This document shows, piece after piece, positions 27,307 to 38,815 of a stretch of DNA of 64,000 nucleotides. The notes beneath the pieces are model-generated. The model ran no database searches and was not told where the DNA came from. It worked only from the letters and a program-made list of their open reading frames with translations. How positions within the stretch are numbered: position 1 is the stretch's first letter; every line of letters begins with the position of its first letter. Source of the stretch: Archegozetes longisetosus (taxonomy: Eukaryota; Arthropoda; Arachnida; Sarcoptiformes; Trhypochthoniidae); contig JAEMBT020000002.1 of the NCBI GenBank assembly GCA_018873245.2, positions 12,088,001-12,152,000 on the forward strand, written 5' to 3'. Position numbers and translations under genes: made by a program.

Positions 27307-27951
27307 TCACATTTTGCATTACAATTGTCTGATTGTCTCTGCATTTTTGATAGCTGCCCGTCCATAAAGCAGCGCAAGCAGTATAGCCAAAAAATTATAA
27401 TGTCAGAGGCCTTATTGTTTCGCGTCCTCTTTCTTTTTTGTTTGGCAGTGAATTTTTTTGTTCAACAGTTCCCAAAGGAAATTGAATGCAACTTTTTGGA
27501 GTGTGAACTTACTGACTGTCGCACACAATTCAAATTCTATTAAATGCAAACCAACACAACATTTTTTCATTATATACCAAACTTTGTGACGTGGAAATGG
27601 CAACTCAAGTCATTGGATTGTTTAATTAGTGGCAAACGCAAAGTGTTATTAGCTATAGAAAATGTATGCATTAATTGTGTCTATAAGCTCAATGTGACAG
27701 TACTTGTGATTGAGCTCGTTTTCAGCACTACTCCCCGTAGCTCTCGATGAAAACCCAGTGACTTGTTTCTAATTACAATCATATTATGCGAATCATTCAC
27801 CATTTCTTTATCTCAGTTTGTCAATCAGAAAATTATAATCTTAACGTTTGTGCCATCAGATTTGAAAATGAGTTCCTTTTATTATAGTTTGTATTATAAT
27901 TATGAGCCTAAGTCTGATGAGAAAGTCCTTGGATTCGTTCGTTCACATTAA
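27307..27951 (+). pseudogene. Long reading frame broken by two in-frame stops; possible decayed secreted-protein gene
   Basis: One frame runs about 215 codons with only two stops (TAA 27541-27543, TGA 27748-27750), where more than a dozen would be expected by chance in DNA of this composition. The first part contains a signal-peptide-like stretch (MSEALLFRVLFLFCLAVNFF) followed by closely spaced cysteines (ECNFLECELTDCRTQF). The TAA is immediately followed by an ATG. The second part holds further cysteines (ENVCINCVYKL) and the third ends at TAA 27949-27951. This could be a relic of a small secreted Cys-containing protein gene, or chance. No family recognised; no splice sites explain the stops. 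Confidence 0.25.
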
Positions 27952-28161
27952 TCTTTTCGTTTTCCTTCGAGTCATTCTAAACTCTTATAAAATCAAAGCA
28001 TCTTCTCAAATGCGATTAACCACAGTTTTGACATGCCTTTAGATTCTATATGACAATTATAAGGCTCTCAGTTTGAGCTTGATTACACCATAAAATTGTG
28101 GCTGCAAAAACTGCTTCTCTCTATATTTACATTAGGTTTGATTCGTTGCTGTGCTTTTTTA

Positions 28162-28216
28162 GTTCAGATCTTTATGTTTTGGTTCAGATCTCTGTTTTTG
28201 TTCAGATCTTTATGCA
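28162..28216. repeat. Imperfect tandem repeat around GTTCAGATC, three units
   Basis: GTTCAGATC recurs at 28162, 28182 and 28200, each followed by a T-rich tail (TTTATG in the first and third). Unit spacing is 20 and 18 bases. Each unit carries an AGATCT palindrome. Confidence 0.8.
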
Positions 28217-29116
28217 GGTATTGCCTAATTTTAATCAAAACTCAATCACACCACTATTGAACAATAAAAAAGTTTGCAATTTATATTAATTGGTTTCACA
28301 CGCTTATAAAATTGAAGATATATTTCAATTATAACTTATCTCTAATCGACAGATATAATGATCATAACAAATACTATCGGATTTTTTGGTCGTTGTCCTG
28401 AATTGAACACATTTTTTCCAAAGCTCTCCATTTAAGAAAAAGAGACAAACATTTAAAACTAGGACTAGTTTTTCACTGAACATAAATTGGATTTTATTAG
28501 TGTCACTAAAGCATACATTGATATGAATCGCTATATTTTTATTGATATTTTCACTGAAAATTCTGAAAGTAGTTTATAATAACGCGATCAAAAGTCACAC
28601 GTCGAGTGCTATTTAGGCATATATTCCGTAATGGAACCTGTTTTCCAAAAAAGTTTCTCACAAAAAATGCATTTCGGTTTAAACATACGTAAAAACCTAC
28701 CAAATCATTCCTTTACCAAATCTGATCCTTATCTTATTTTCCAACTATTTGGCCAATTTTTAATATGGTATCCCATAATAATATAAAAGATATTAAGGTC
28801 ATTACAATGCGATTCAATATATTGATACTATTCATATCGGGCTATGAATTCGGGTGCAAACTATTTGCTCGGATTTGGTGTAACAGTTGGCACCAATTCT
28901 CCAATTATGGCATTTGAGGCAACACTAAGCCATCAATGCGTGTAATTCTGATTAACTCAGCATCGACTTATGATTGAGATGTTAAAATAAAAATAATACC
29001 ACCTTAATGTATCGAACATTTAGTGCTGCCTTTTTTCTTATACTTCATTTTCAATATTTATTTCAATTAAGTATAACATGAATTGATTACTGAATTTCGT
29101 TTACTATTTATATATT

Positions 29117-29141
29117 CTTTTCTCTCTTATCTAAATATAGA
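29117..29141 (+). promoter_or_regulatory. Likely 3' splice site of a 5'-UTR intron of the RhoGEF gene
   Basis: A pyrimidine-rich run ends in TATAG at 29136-29140, followed by 45 bases before the RhoGEF start codon. This suggests the start codon lies in the second or later exon and that a non-coding first exon sits upstream in the gene-poor 29 kb. Seen in sequence; use of the site is inferred. Confidence 0.35.
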
Positions 29142-29185
29142 ATGAGTTGAGATAAGTTTTGCTGCAAAAAAAAAAAGTGCTCATA

Positions 29186-32100
29186 ATGGATGATCAAATC
29201 AAAATTTATGACACCGTGAGAGGTAATCAATCGTTTCTATACTACAATTCAGCTGCAAACGGCTTCAATACGACAAACAGCTCGAAAATTAAAAAGTCTC
29301 ATTGGAGTAATATATTCACGTGGAAAAAGAAGGGCAAATCATCGCCTAACAGTATAATCAATTACCCCTTTCCTAACAATGATACAAATATTCGACAAAA
29401 ATATGGTTCGATATCTGCTGTCACTGGAATCGCATACACCTTTGCTCCGCCGCCGGGAAGACTTCCGCCTCCGGCAAACAGTTATCCGCCTCCAGCGATC
29501 ACCCACTCCTTACTATCAACGACAACAATACACGCGTCAATTAAGACAAGTTCACCAAATAAACGGCACAGAAACAGTCTATTCTACTCTCCCTGGGAGT
29601 CACTTCACGATCAATCAGTTGACCACTACTCCGATCATTGCACGTGTGCCTCCAATGGAATCGTTGATACTTATTGTTCAGCTAAAGAGAAGCAAAAGTC
29701 CATAAGAGAACAGTCTTCTAAACCAATACCAGCCATAGCGTCGGCAAAGGATACTTTTGAGTCAAAAAGATATTCGCGAATGGATTTATATTCGGTGACA
29801 GAAGAAAATAGTTTACAAAAGCAAATTGAATTTAAGAGCAAATCAAGCGATTCGTTATATAAACCAAACAATGGTTTGTCAACATATGGACTGAAAAGTT
29901 GTAAGAGTAGCACAACGTTGAGTAGCAATCCTTACAAATTAGAGCCTATTGCAAACCGAAGTAATGGTTTGAGGGACACTCCGTCTGCTACGGTCAACGA
30001 ACGATTCCTTAGATTCTTCAAGAAATCATCCACTGATCCGTTTAATTCAATTGCGTCACGAAAGTCTATATTGGAGTGTGAAGTGAGTGCTTATGATCTC
30101 ATAAAACAAAATTTGAAGTCATCATCGCTTGAGGATGATATTGATGACAACTTGAGTGATAACGCCATTGAAAATGAGAATAACATGGTTAATGTGGGAA
30201 ATGCACTCAAGTCTAACAGGAAGTCAATCAAATCAAAACCATCGCTAATTGAATCTAATAGTAACTTTAAATCAATTTCTGACAGCGAAACCGCAATCAA
30301 TTCAGCACATTCATCAGCAAATAGTATACGAATCGCAGGTCATGGCATGAATTTTATATCTCAAATGCCAACTTATTCAAAATCAAAGCCCAACAAAAGT
30401 GCCAACAAAAAAATCAATGACATCACGAAAAATTACTCGACTTACGACTCGAGCACTGAGACTCCCCTTTCTTCTTCAACTTGTTCTTGGAGTCCAAGTT
30501 CAGGCGTTTCAGATGAAAGTATTGCTGTTCCTGAACCTGATTACGATACGGATGAGAATGATTTCGATCAGATTTATTCTGAAACTGAAAGCAAATTATC
30601 GAATTTCAAGCATCTGAAAGTATCGTATTCTCCACCGTTGACCACCAGACGAATAGATGATGGATCGAAAAGTGACATGATATATGAGAAACTTGTGGCC
30701 AAAAATGTATCAAATAATGAACTCTACTCTAAACTGAATTATTTAAGAAATGATAATCAATCTGTGAACAACAGTCAAATTCAATACGATAATTGTGTTA
30801 ATTCAGAAAACCAAGAATATAATGGATTGCCATATAATTCATCTGTTTCTCGAATAACCCAATCTTGTCCTCCTCCTCCACCTCCTCCTCCCCCGTGTCT
30901 ACCCTCACTCGCACCCGTTGTCCCTACTACTTATAAAAGTGCATTAAAATCAAGTTCGATGACTTCGGATGTGACATCGTATCAGTGCGAGCTTAAAGAT
31001 AAACTTAATTCAGGGGTTAAGTCCATTTTGAAGAAGACACTAATAATTAACGATCACATTTCAATGCAACGAAATCTGACTGAATGTTCGAGCGATATCG
31101 CACTTGAAAGGACGCCTTCAGAGACTTGCGATTACTTAAAAACATACAAACAAATCAAAGAATCTCGTTTGAGAGGTGGCCGACATCGCAAACATGTGCA
31201 TTTCAAATCAAGATGTGACGACTCGCTTATAATTGATCACATCAGAGAAACAATTATAGAAGTCGATGAAATCGACGAACCAATTTATGATGATGTAGAG
31301 CTTCCCTCTTTGCCAAATAGTGATAATAACGTTTGTGAAACGAGTCTAACAAATGGTCAAAACTGTATTAATGATTACAAATGTTCAGACCTAAATTCAT
31401 CAAATCAGTCAGGATCTAGTGATATAACGGAAAGTGCTTCAAATAACAATCGATTCCACAAACAAAAGAAACCATCGAGTTCGGAGAATTTGACCCAAGT
31501 ACGTGTTCGCTATCAGCTTTGTTACTATCTCAAATACTGTCTTTACAATGAGTCTTATTTTGCTTATCGAAATTTCTATCAAAAGTTTGGTGTTTCGTAA
31601 TTTAAGTAATCTATTTATCCTGTGCTATATAGAAAAGCATTTTAGACAATCAGTCAAACAATTAGTCTATTTTATTGCTGAGCCCCATCAAACTTGATCA
31701 AAAATTCATTTACACCCACTTATTGTTCGTTTTGCATAAAATAAAGATATTTCGTATTGAACTCTTTCCCCATCACTTAAATCTCTCCTTTTGACACATT
31801 TTACAATGAGAATCAAACTTTTTCTTATTGAAGCTTTTAATCTATGAAAAGCTACATTTAAGTTAATGCTCAAGATTTAGGTTAACTCTCATAAATCATA
31901 AGTTAGTCTTTAGAAAAATATTATTCGACTCATCTAGACAATTAAATTATTAGATAAAAAGTTCGAAATAAACCAAGGAGAGCTACTGTCATGAGAATTG
32001 GGGGACACAAAAGTTTTCTTTTTGCCTCACAACCAGATTGTTGTCTCTATTGGTTACGCAGCAATAAAAAGTCATTTTTAAAATGTTTTAATACTGTTTC

Positions 32101-35100
32101 GAAACCTTGCTTTTCAAACAACTTAAAGAGTGTAAGCCATTTAGCTTAAGAGCCATTACTCTACTTTGATTTCGTGACAGAATTAATTATTTAAGACGAA
32201 AAGCTCGGTATAACACACAAATATCTAGTCAGAAAGTAATCTTCAATAAGACCTTCAATTCTGCTTTAAACTTTATCTTAATCTTAAGTGTTTGTTATGA
32301 TACGTTTCATGTTGTGATACCTTCAGATAAGTGAGAAACTATGCATAAATTTGTGCACACCTTCCGCAGATATTCACTATATTATTAGATTTGTTTTTGA
32401 TGCGTGCAGTTGTAAATTATTTACGTGTGATCCTATCATATATTGTCACTTTTGCCATTTTTGCCAGTCTGTCGTGCGTTATATTTATAGAAAAATGAAA
32501 GCCTATTTAGACAAACAAAGAACGCAATCTCTTTTATTATTCAATAGTATAGGATAAAAAAGTCTAAATATGCGTCATAACACGAACCAAGTATTATAGA
32601 TATAATTAACGTGTAAAGATTTGACTTTTCAATATAAAATTTGTTTTTGTCCTTCTAAGCAAGACAAAAGCTCCAAACATTTTCCTTATGTAAATGCATT
32701 CGTTTAGACAAAGGCATATTTTCAATAAGGATAAATTCATTTATTATGCATTGATTGACGAGAGATCAGCTTTTTATGGGAAAATTTACCAGTTTTCACG
32801 AACTTCTCAAGCAAGAGTATACTTATGAAACAACTCTGCCCGAAATTCCGAGCGTATAGCATTTAAAATAATTATGAGCGACTTAATTAGTTTCCTTGAG
32901 CATAAAATAAACTTAGAGTTTAATAATGCCACTGACATTGAGCTAATGATATTCCAACAAAATTAAGATCAAATCTCACAAAATATAGGAAAAATTACTA
33001 TAAGATTGCAATTAATGCTTTAACTACCCATTTATCTCTATCAGTTACAACCCTTTTCTCAATTATTTTCCGATAAGTTTTACAAAAGTAGAATAATGTG
33101 TAATTTCAATTATACAAATATTTGTGTGAATCAAAATATATTTTTCAACCAAAATCAAACAAGATTTCAGTTTTATCTTTGAACCAATTCTCTGACCATG
33201 GCATGAATCGCCATCATTTAGCCATTATTTGGCATCATTTGATTAAGTGATTCTGCATTCCGATTGAGTCAGACTAATGTGATAGTTGCACTCAAGTCAA
33301 GTAAATGACAAAACGATTGCATACAAGTACTAGTTTGAGCAATTGAACAGACATCCAAATCTAGTGCCCTCAAAATATATTGAATTTACTTAACGGTAGG
33401 AATCTTTGCCATCAATTTTTATGTCTGATCACAAACGCACCACATTAATATTGAAATTTATGTGGACCGGAGGAGGTGTTTTACACATACTTCATTTACA
33501 GCTTGGCATATAGTTCATTCTTTTATCTAATCAGATGCTTTAAATAGTGTCATAAAATGCGCTCAAAATTGTTTATTCATGCCAAAGGTTTTATGCTGTT
33601 GAAAATTTTTAAAATTGAACTCATGCTCCTAACGTTCAGCTCTGTTAGACATGATTTTTCGATCCAGCTTCTGATTAACTAAAATAATTTATTAATTTAC
33701 GTGTCAATCAAAGATGAAGAAACTATTGATAATTGCAACAAATGATCTCTGGATTTAGTCACGTCTGGTTTGTTCTTGTTCTTGGTATGCTTATTATTAC
33801 AAATATATATTCCAGTCGTGTTTGGACGCACTTTTGGATAATTATTGTAATTAAATTACTGTTTGGCTTAATCATTACTCAATATATTGTGCACGAATCG
33901 TCCAAATTTGCAAAGTAAACAAAATGAGTCAATGAATCATTAGTATCTCATTTGTACGGTTAGAATACACACAATCGTTTGATCTATTGCTTATTCACTT
34001 TCAAAAATGAGCCCCAGTTTTATTAATGATCTTATGGTTATTTAATACAGGATTTCAAATATTGTTTCATTAATCTTAATCATCAAACTATTTAGTGACC
34101 TAACTTTTGAACAGTTGTTTCAAACCGTAATAGAAGAAACGTTATATTATAATAGGTGATTCTTTTTGCATCTTATTCCTTCTTCTTCAATCTTAAAATC
34201 TCGCCGTCCCTGACCTACTCTTTGAAGGTATTATGTTGTGATCAGAACTGCTGTGTCAAGTTATCCATTCTATGGTTGGGCGTAAGTAGAAATGCCTTGG
34301 CTTTAGCTTTAACTTTAGCTCCAAATCGAGTATTTATTCTAAACTTTTTTTTATTGAAATGCTTATTAATAATAACCGTAATGTAATAAATGATGAAAAT
34401 ATAAAAGATTAGTCTTAACTTTACCACTAAATGTTTGACTGAAGTAAAGTACGAATGGGTGTGCAAGGATTTACCAGACATTCGTTTGATAGTTAGCTTA
34501 CAGCTAAAATATTAGATAGCAAATAATGATTCAATGCTAAGATCCTTGATTTAGAGTACTTTTGATAAAAATTTGATAGTAATTTCGTGCATATATGCAT
34601 TTCTGAAATGCTCTCTTTTCAGATAGAATGTTGTTTTTAAAGCCTCATCCTGGACTTTAGATAGTTTTGCTTATTTATCAAACAAATTACTATAATGAGC
34701 CCCTTTTAGTTAATTTATTTATCTCATTGCTATACAACAAATATTCTGCTCACTCTATTTTGTGGTCAACTAGAATTTACTATTATTTTGATGCCCTTTA
34801 AAAATTGGCATAAAATGTGTGCCTTTGAATAACTGTTCGGTTTTATAAAAAGCTGTTTGACTGGTATTCCTGTTTGACTTAATAGTTAAGTTAATGCTGG
34901 CATAAAAATATCTTCCGGTTTCTTTTTGAAACTCATAGGTGAGGATTCGTCATCATCGAGTTGGATGAAACGGATCGACCTCAAAGCAAGGGAGCAATCG
35001 TTAACCAAAAGCCAAGATTCAGGTATTAGCTGCACGAGTAAGAGCAACAGAAATGCCTCGAAAGAGGCGCATCAAGCAGTGCGAGGACCAAAGGATCCAC

Positions 35101-38100
35101 CAAAAAACGTGTTTCCTTCCCCTGCAGCTACGAATTCAACTACAAATTGTGATCAACACAAAAATAGTTCAACTGTTGCATTGAGAGTCCCTATTGTAAA
35201 GCGGCAATACTTGCCGGTAGTAACACAATCAACAACTCTTACCAGTACTTCACCTAAAATAACAGTTAAAGATGAGCTCATTTGTGAAGAGCAGGGGAAG
35301 TATGAGCACAGCATACTTAGACAAACCAAATTATCAGCAACAAATACCACACCAAACTTAATGATAACAAGTTTAAACTTGGATAATAAAAGTTGTTCTC
35401 TGACTAAAAAAGTGACACAACAATTGATCAGAAGGAAAAGCAGTTAGCACTACCGGTTAGTTCAGAAACAAATAGTTGTAATACTAATAAAGAAATAATA
35501 TCAGAAACTGATGTTCAACTTTCAAAGCAAACAACTAGTAACACGGAAATCGAAACTTGCAGTCCTAATCATAGTATGGGTGCACTTAATGACCCAAGTG
35601 CACCAAAAGCAAATACTTCAGGTTCACCCTTTCAAAACGGAATTAAATCTACAAATCACTTAACGCCTAATCCCAATCCATTCATGTGCACTATCTCCAT
35701 CGTAAATGGCTCTAATGATCAAATTTCTAATCAAAACTATAACAATAAACAAAACACTATTAATAATGTGAATACAAATGTCAATAGTTTTAGTCTTTCT
35801 GGTGATTCGATCCCATTCGGATCGATTGGTTCATCGACATCATCATCATCATCTTCATGTGATTCTGGGCCCCAGTCTGCCAGTCATTCGACAAACACAG
35901 AAAGAAAACAATTGTTGGACAACAAAGCCATTGATCAGAGCCCAATTACTGTTTTGTGTTCGAATCCAAAGGATAAGATTATAATTAATGTACCCCTAGA
36001 TAGCAGTTTTGACAATATTAATGAGCATATATATGAAGAACTTGACACTGAGCCAATATATGTTGATACTGATGATAGTCTTGAGAATGTGAAATCAATA
36101 TTCGATGGCGCGTCCAAAGACGAAATATTGGAATTTTTAGAGGACGCTAAAGAAAGAGTGCGCGAAGATATATTGGTTGATCCAAACATTGATAATGAAA
36201 TTCTCGAGGCTATCGATGTTATCGAAGACATTGATGAGAGTCCGATAATAAATGCAAAAAATCTAATCGAAACAACCATCTCATCAAATCGACGCAACAG
36301 GACCAGTAATGTTAGCAATTCTTCAACTGATTCGACAGCAACCACCGCGAGCTCTATCGATATCGATGATGACATCTTGAAGTGTGCGATCACTAATTCT
36401 GCATCTGTTGGACAACTAGTCGAGAGAAATGATTCGGGTGTGGGCGCAGAGACCAGCAAACCGTCGAGACTTAGAAAATTGAGCCTAAATGATGAAGTGG
36501 AGCATCAATGTACCGGTTAGTCGCGCAATACTCATCTCCTTATCATTTAATTGTTTTTCTAACACTATTTTTTTTCTACAAAATTAAAGATTGTGAGATG
36601 CACGTCGACCCTAACGAAGACGAAGCCACCGGTTTATTACATTATCCATTGTTCTGTCATCGCTGTGACAAAAAGCGGTCAGAAAGAAAAGAAATCATTT
36701 CCGAGATTGTTGACACAGAATTCAAATACGGACGCGATTTAAGGATTATACGTGAAGAATTCTATCGACCAATCGAGATCGCTGGACTGCTCAGCAAAGA
36801 ACAGCTCAAAGGAGTTTTTCTCAATTTGGATGAACTGATTGCTGTTAATTCGAAATTTCAGAGAAACTACAGGACGCTATTGACATCGCGACAGAGCAGG
36901 GCGATGAGGTATCACTTCATTCAGTTCATTCAACTAGTTCTTTAGATTTAAGTCATAATCAGATTAAGTTGAGTTTGATTTATCTTTTCTATCAAATAAT
37001 CATAAAAAGCTTTTGATTAAGATTTTCTCACAGATATACTTAGCTTTAAGAATGTAATCATTTATTATCAGAAAATATTTTGATATTTAACAATAATTGC
37101 TCTGCAAATAGGATTATACGACAGTCAATATCGGCAAGCTATTTATGGATTCGTCAGCGATGCTGCACACATTCGAGGTTTATTGTGTAAGACAGGGTTC
37201 GGCCGCTCTATTGCTTAACCATTTAGAGAAGGAGAAGGAATTGTTGAGAATATTTCTAAGGGTCTCGCAAATGGAAAACACATTATTAAGGCGAATGAAC
37301 TTAAGATCATTTTTAGTAGTGCCGGTTCAAAGAGTCACTAAGTATGCACAACAATGTTTGCCTATAAACATATATCTATAGAATTACACACAATCATATT
37401 GTTATTGTTATTTTTACAAACTTTATATTTGTTTATCTGATATATGATTTGATTAATATTTCTATTCATATGAATAGATACCCATTATTACTGAATCGAC
37501 TCTATAAAGTGACACCATATCATCACAAAGATAGGGAAGCATTGAAGGAATCACAACAGAAGGTTGAATTACATCTTGAACATATAAACCAACAAACAAA
37601 AGGCACTATCGGTACCACAACACGAATCTGGAGACGTATTTCCAATTTATCGACTCCTCATCGGAGGCTTAACAATGTAGACGATATCGGAAACATCAAA
37701 ATTCGAAAGGTTTTAATATTAGTATTCAAATAAAACGTGATTTTAATCTAGATTCTGTTCTAATTTAATGCCTATTCTTATCTGATTGTTCTAATACAAT
37801 AGTAGAATATAAATTTACTCATTATTATAATTATTGTACTGAAGGCTGCGCTCGAGATACTCAAATGGAATCAAGAAGAAACACAATTCGTGACGATCGG
37901 CAAAGTTTTTTTCGCATCGATAACCGATTATACGGTCAATAGAAAAGCAAAGACATTAAAGTTCCTCACAGCAAGTGCTTTACTGGTGACACTCGGACGA
38001 CCCAACCAGAACTATCGGCCAGATCTGGTCAATACTGGTGAAGCTGAAAGAGATCTGATGTTTCCGCGCGATAACACGGGAATCACTGATGCGGTACTCC

Positions 38101-38498
38101 TTTTAATTAAGGAAAAGTGCGGCCGATATGTTCTCTGCAAAGTAAGTTGTCAACAACTCTTATTTACATGAATTGTTTGTTTAATTAGAGCCTTTTCTAT
38201 TCCCTAAAAGGAAATCTTGCATTTGGGGTCTTGTGTGATCAGTTCTGAAAGTGATAGCGACGAAATGTTTGAAATACATGAACAAATAACCAAGGATTCC
38301 TACTTATTTAAGGTACTCAAACCTAAGCCTTCATTGGCAAACCGATGGACCCTATAATAATTCTTATTTACCTTTAAGGCCGAATCGTTATCTGAGACAA
38401 AGGATTGGCTAAAACAATTGAGATATCATTCGAAAAGTTTGGGAAACTGGAGGCGAAGACGTAACGCATTGGCTAATATAATGATGGTTCGGCAATAA
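29186..38498 (+). CDS. Dbl-family Rho guanine nucleotide exchange factor (DH-PH), eight coding exons
   Basis: Predicted activator of Rho-type GTPases through a DH-PH module, acting in the cytoplasm or at the membrane. Exons read from splice sites: 29186-31498, 34939-36515, 36590-36908, 37112-37341, 37478-37709, 37845-38141, 38211-38312, 38379-38498 (stop TAA). The product is about 1,730 residues. The ATG at 29186 has A at -3 and G at +4, and an in-frame stop lies upstream at 29153. The N-terminal ~1,300 residues are Ser/Asn-rich and probably disordered, with Pro-rich stretches, nine prolines at residues 562-570, SILK at 613-616 and KHVHF at 669-673. DH starts in exon 3 (EIISEIVDTEFKYGRDL) and its last conserved helix is VPVQRVTKYPLLLNRLYKVT, split by intron 4. 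PH occupies exons 6-8, with the typical late Trp in ETKDWLKQLR. The reading frame breaks at 35406-35411 and near 36864, and exon 1 (phase 0) does not match exon 2 (needs phase 1). The family is certain; the orthologue is not (Drosophila GEFmeso is only a guess). Confidence 0.9.
31499..34938 (+). other. Intron 1 of the RhoGEF gene (3.44 kb)
   Basis: Starts with the strong donor GTACGT right after a CAA (Gln) codon and ends with a pyrimidine-rich acceptor (TTTCTTTTTGAAACTCATAG). It is far longer than the other introns of this gene (66-203 bp). Exon 1 ends in phase 0 but exon 2 opens with two bases of a codon, so either a small exon of 3n+1 bases is hidden here, the weaker donor at 31503 is used, or a base is missing near a junction. 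No convincing extra exon could be picked out; otherwise it is AT-rich sequence with no recognised element. Confidence 0.6.
36509..36666 (+). other. CxxC-x20-CxxC putative zinc knuckle encoded just before the DH domain
   Basis: The end of RhoGEF exon 2 encodes CT and the first base of an Asp codon; exon 3 completes Asp and continues with Cys, so splicing creates CTDC. Twenty residues later comes CHRC, directly before the basic start of the DH domain (DKKRSERKEIISE). The spacing fits a small zinc-binding ribbon, but zinc binding is inferred from the cysteine pattern only. Confidence 0.5.
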
Positions 38499-38815
38499 TC
38501 TGTGATAACGTGACCTGAATTATATTTAGATCATTAGATGAATCAACATTCTTAGCTATTCTTGATACATATATATATATAAATGACTTTAACAAAAAAA
38601 GAAACACAATATGGGTTTTATATAATGTCACATTTAATGTATATATAATATAATTATTTAATTGTCATTCTTATCATTATATCATAATCTAGTCTGTATT
38701 TACTCACAATTTATTTGGTCATATCAGCCAAAATACATTATTATATTCGCCTGTCATGAATATCACAGCACTCTATAATGTTACTAATATTGATATAAAA
38801 GCGAAATTTATTATA
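38499..38815. other. Shared 3' region between two convergent genes
   Basis: Only 317 bp separate the RhoGEF stop from the SLC35F5 stop. It is very AT-rich, with a short (AT)n run near 38567-38580 and AATAAA-like hexamers on the minus strand. The 3' ends of the two transcripts probably overlap or nearly touch. No other element seen. Confidence 0.6.

Larger units (their letters stand above)
25222..29116. other. Non-coding stretch upstream of the RhoGEF gene
   Basis: Outside the candidate exon at 26135-26236, the broken frame at 27307-27951 and the 28162 repeat, no coding signal is visible. This is the likeliest place for the RhoGEF promoter and untranslated first exon, but neither could be identified. 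Confidence 0.4.

Noticed and set aside
35400-35430. Programmed -1 frameshift at the A6 run in the RhoGEF
   Set aside because: The tandem codons are AAA AAA preceded by T, not a canonical X XXY YYZ heptamer, and a second break elsewhere in the gene has the same sign. Missing bases explain both.
35935-36459. 174-codon antisense frame opposite RhoGEF exon 2
   Set aside because: It is the shadow of the real exon on the other strand; the sense frame continues correctly across splice sites.
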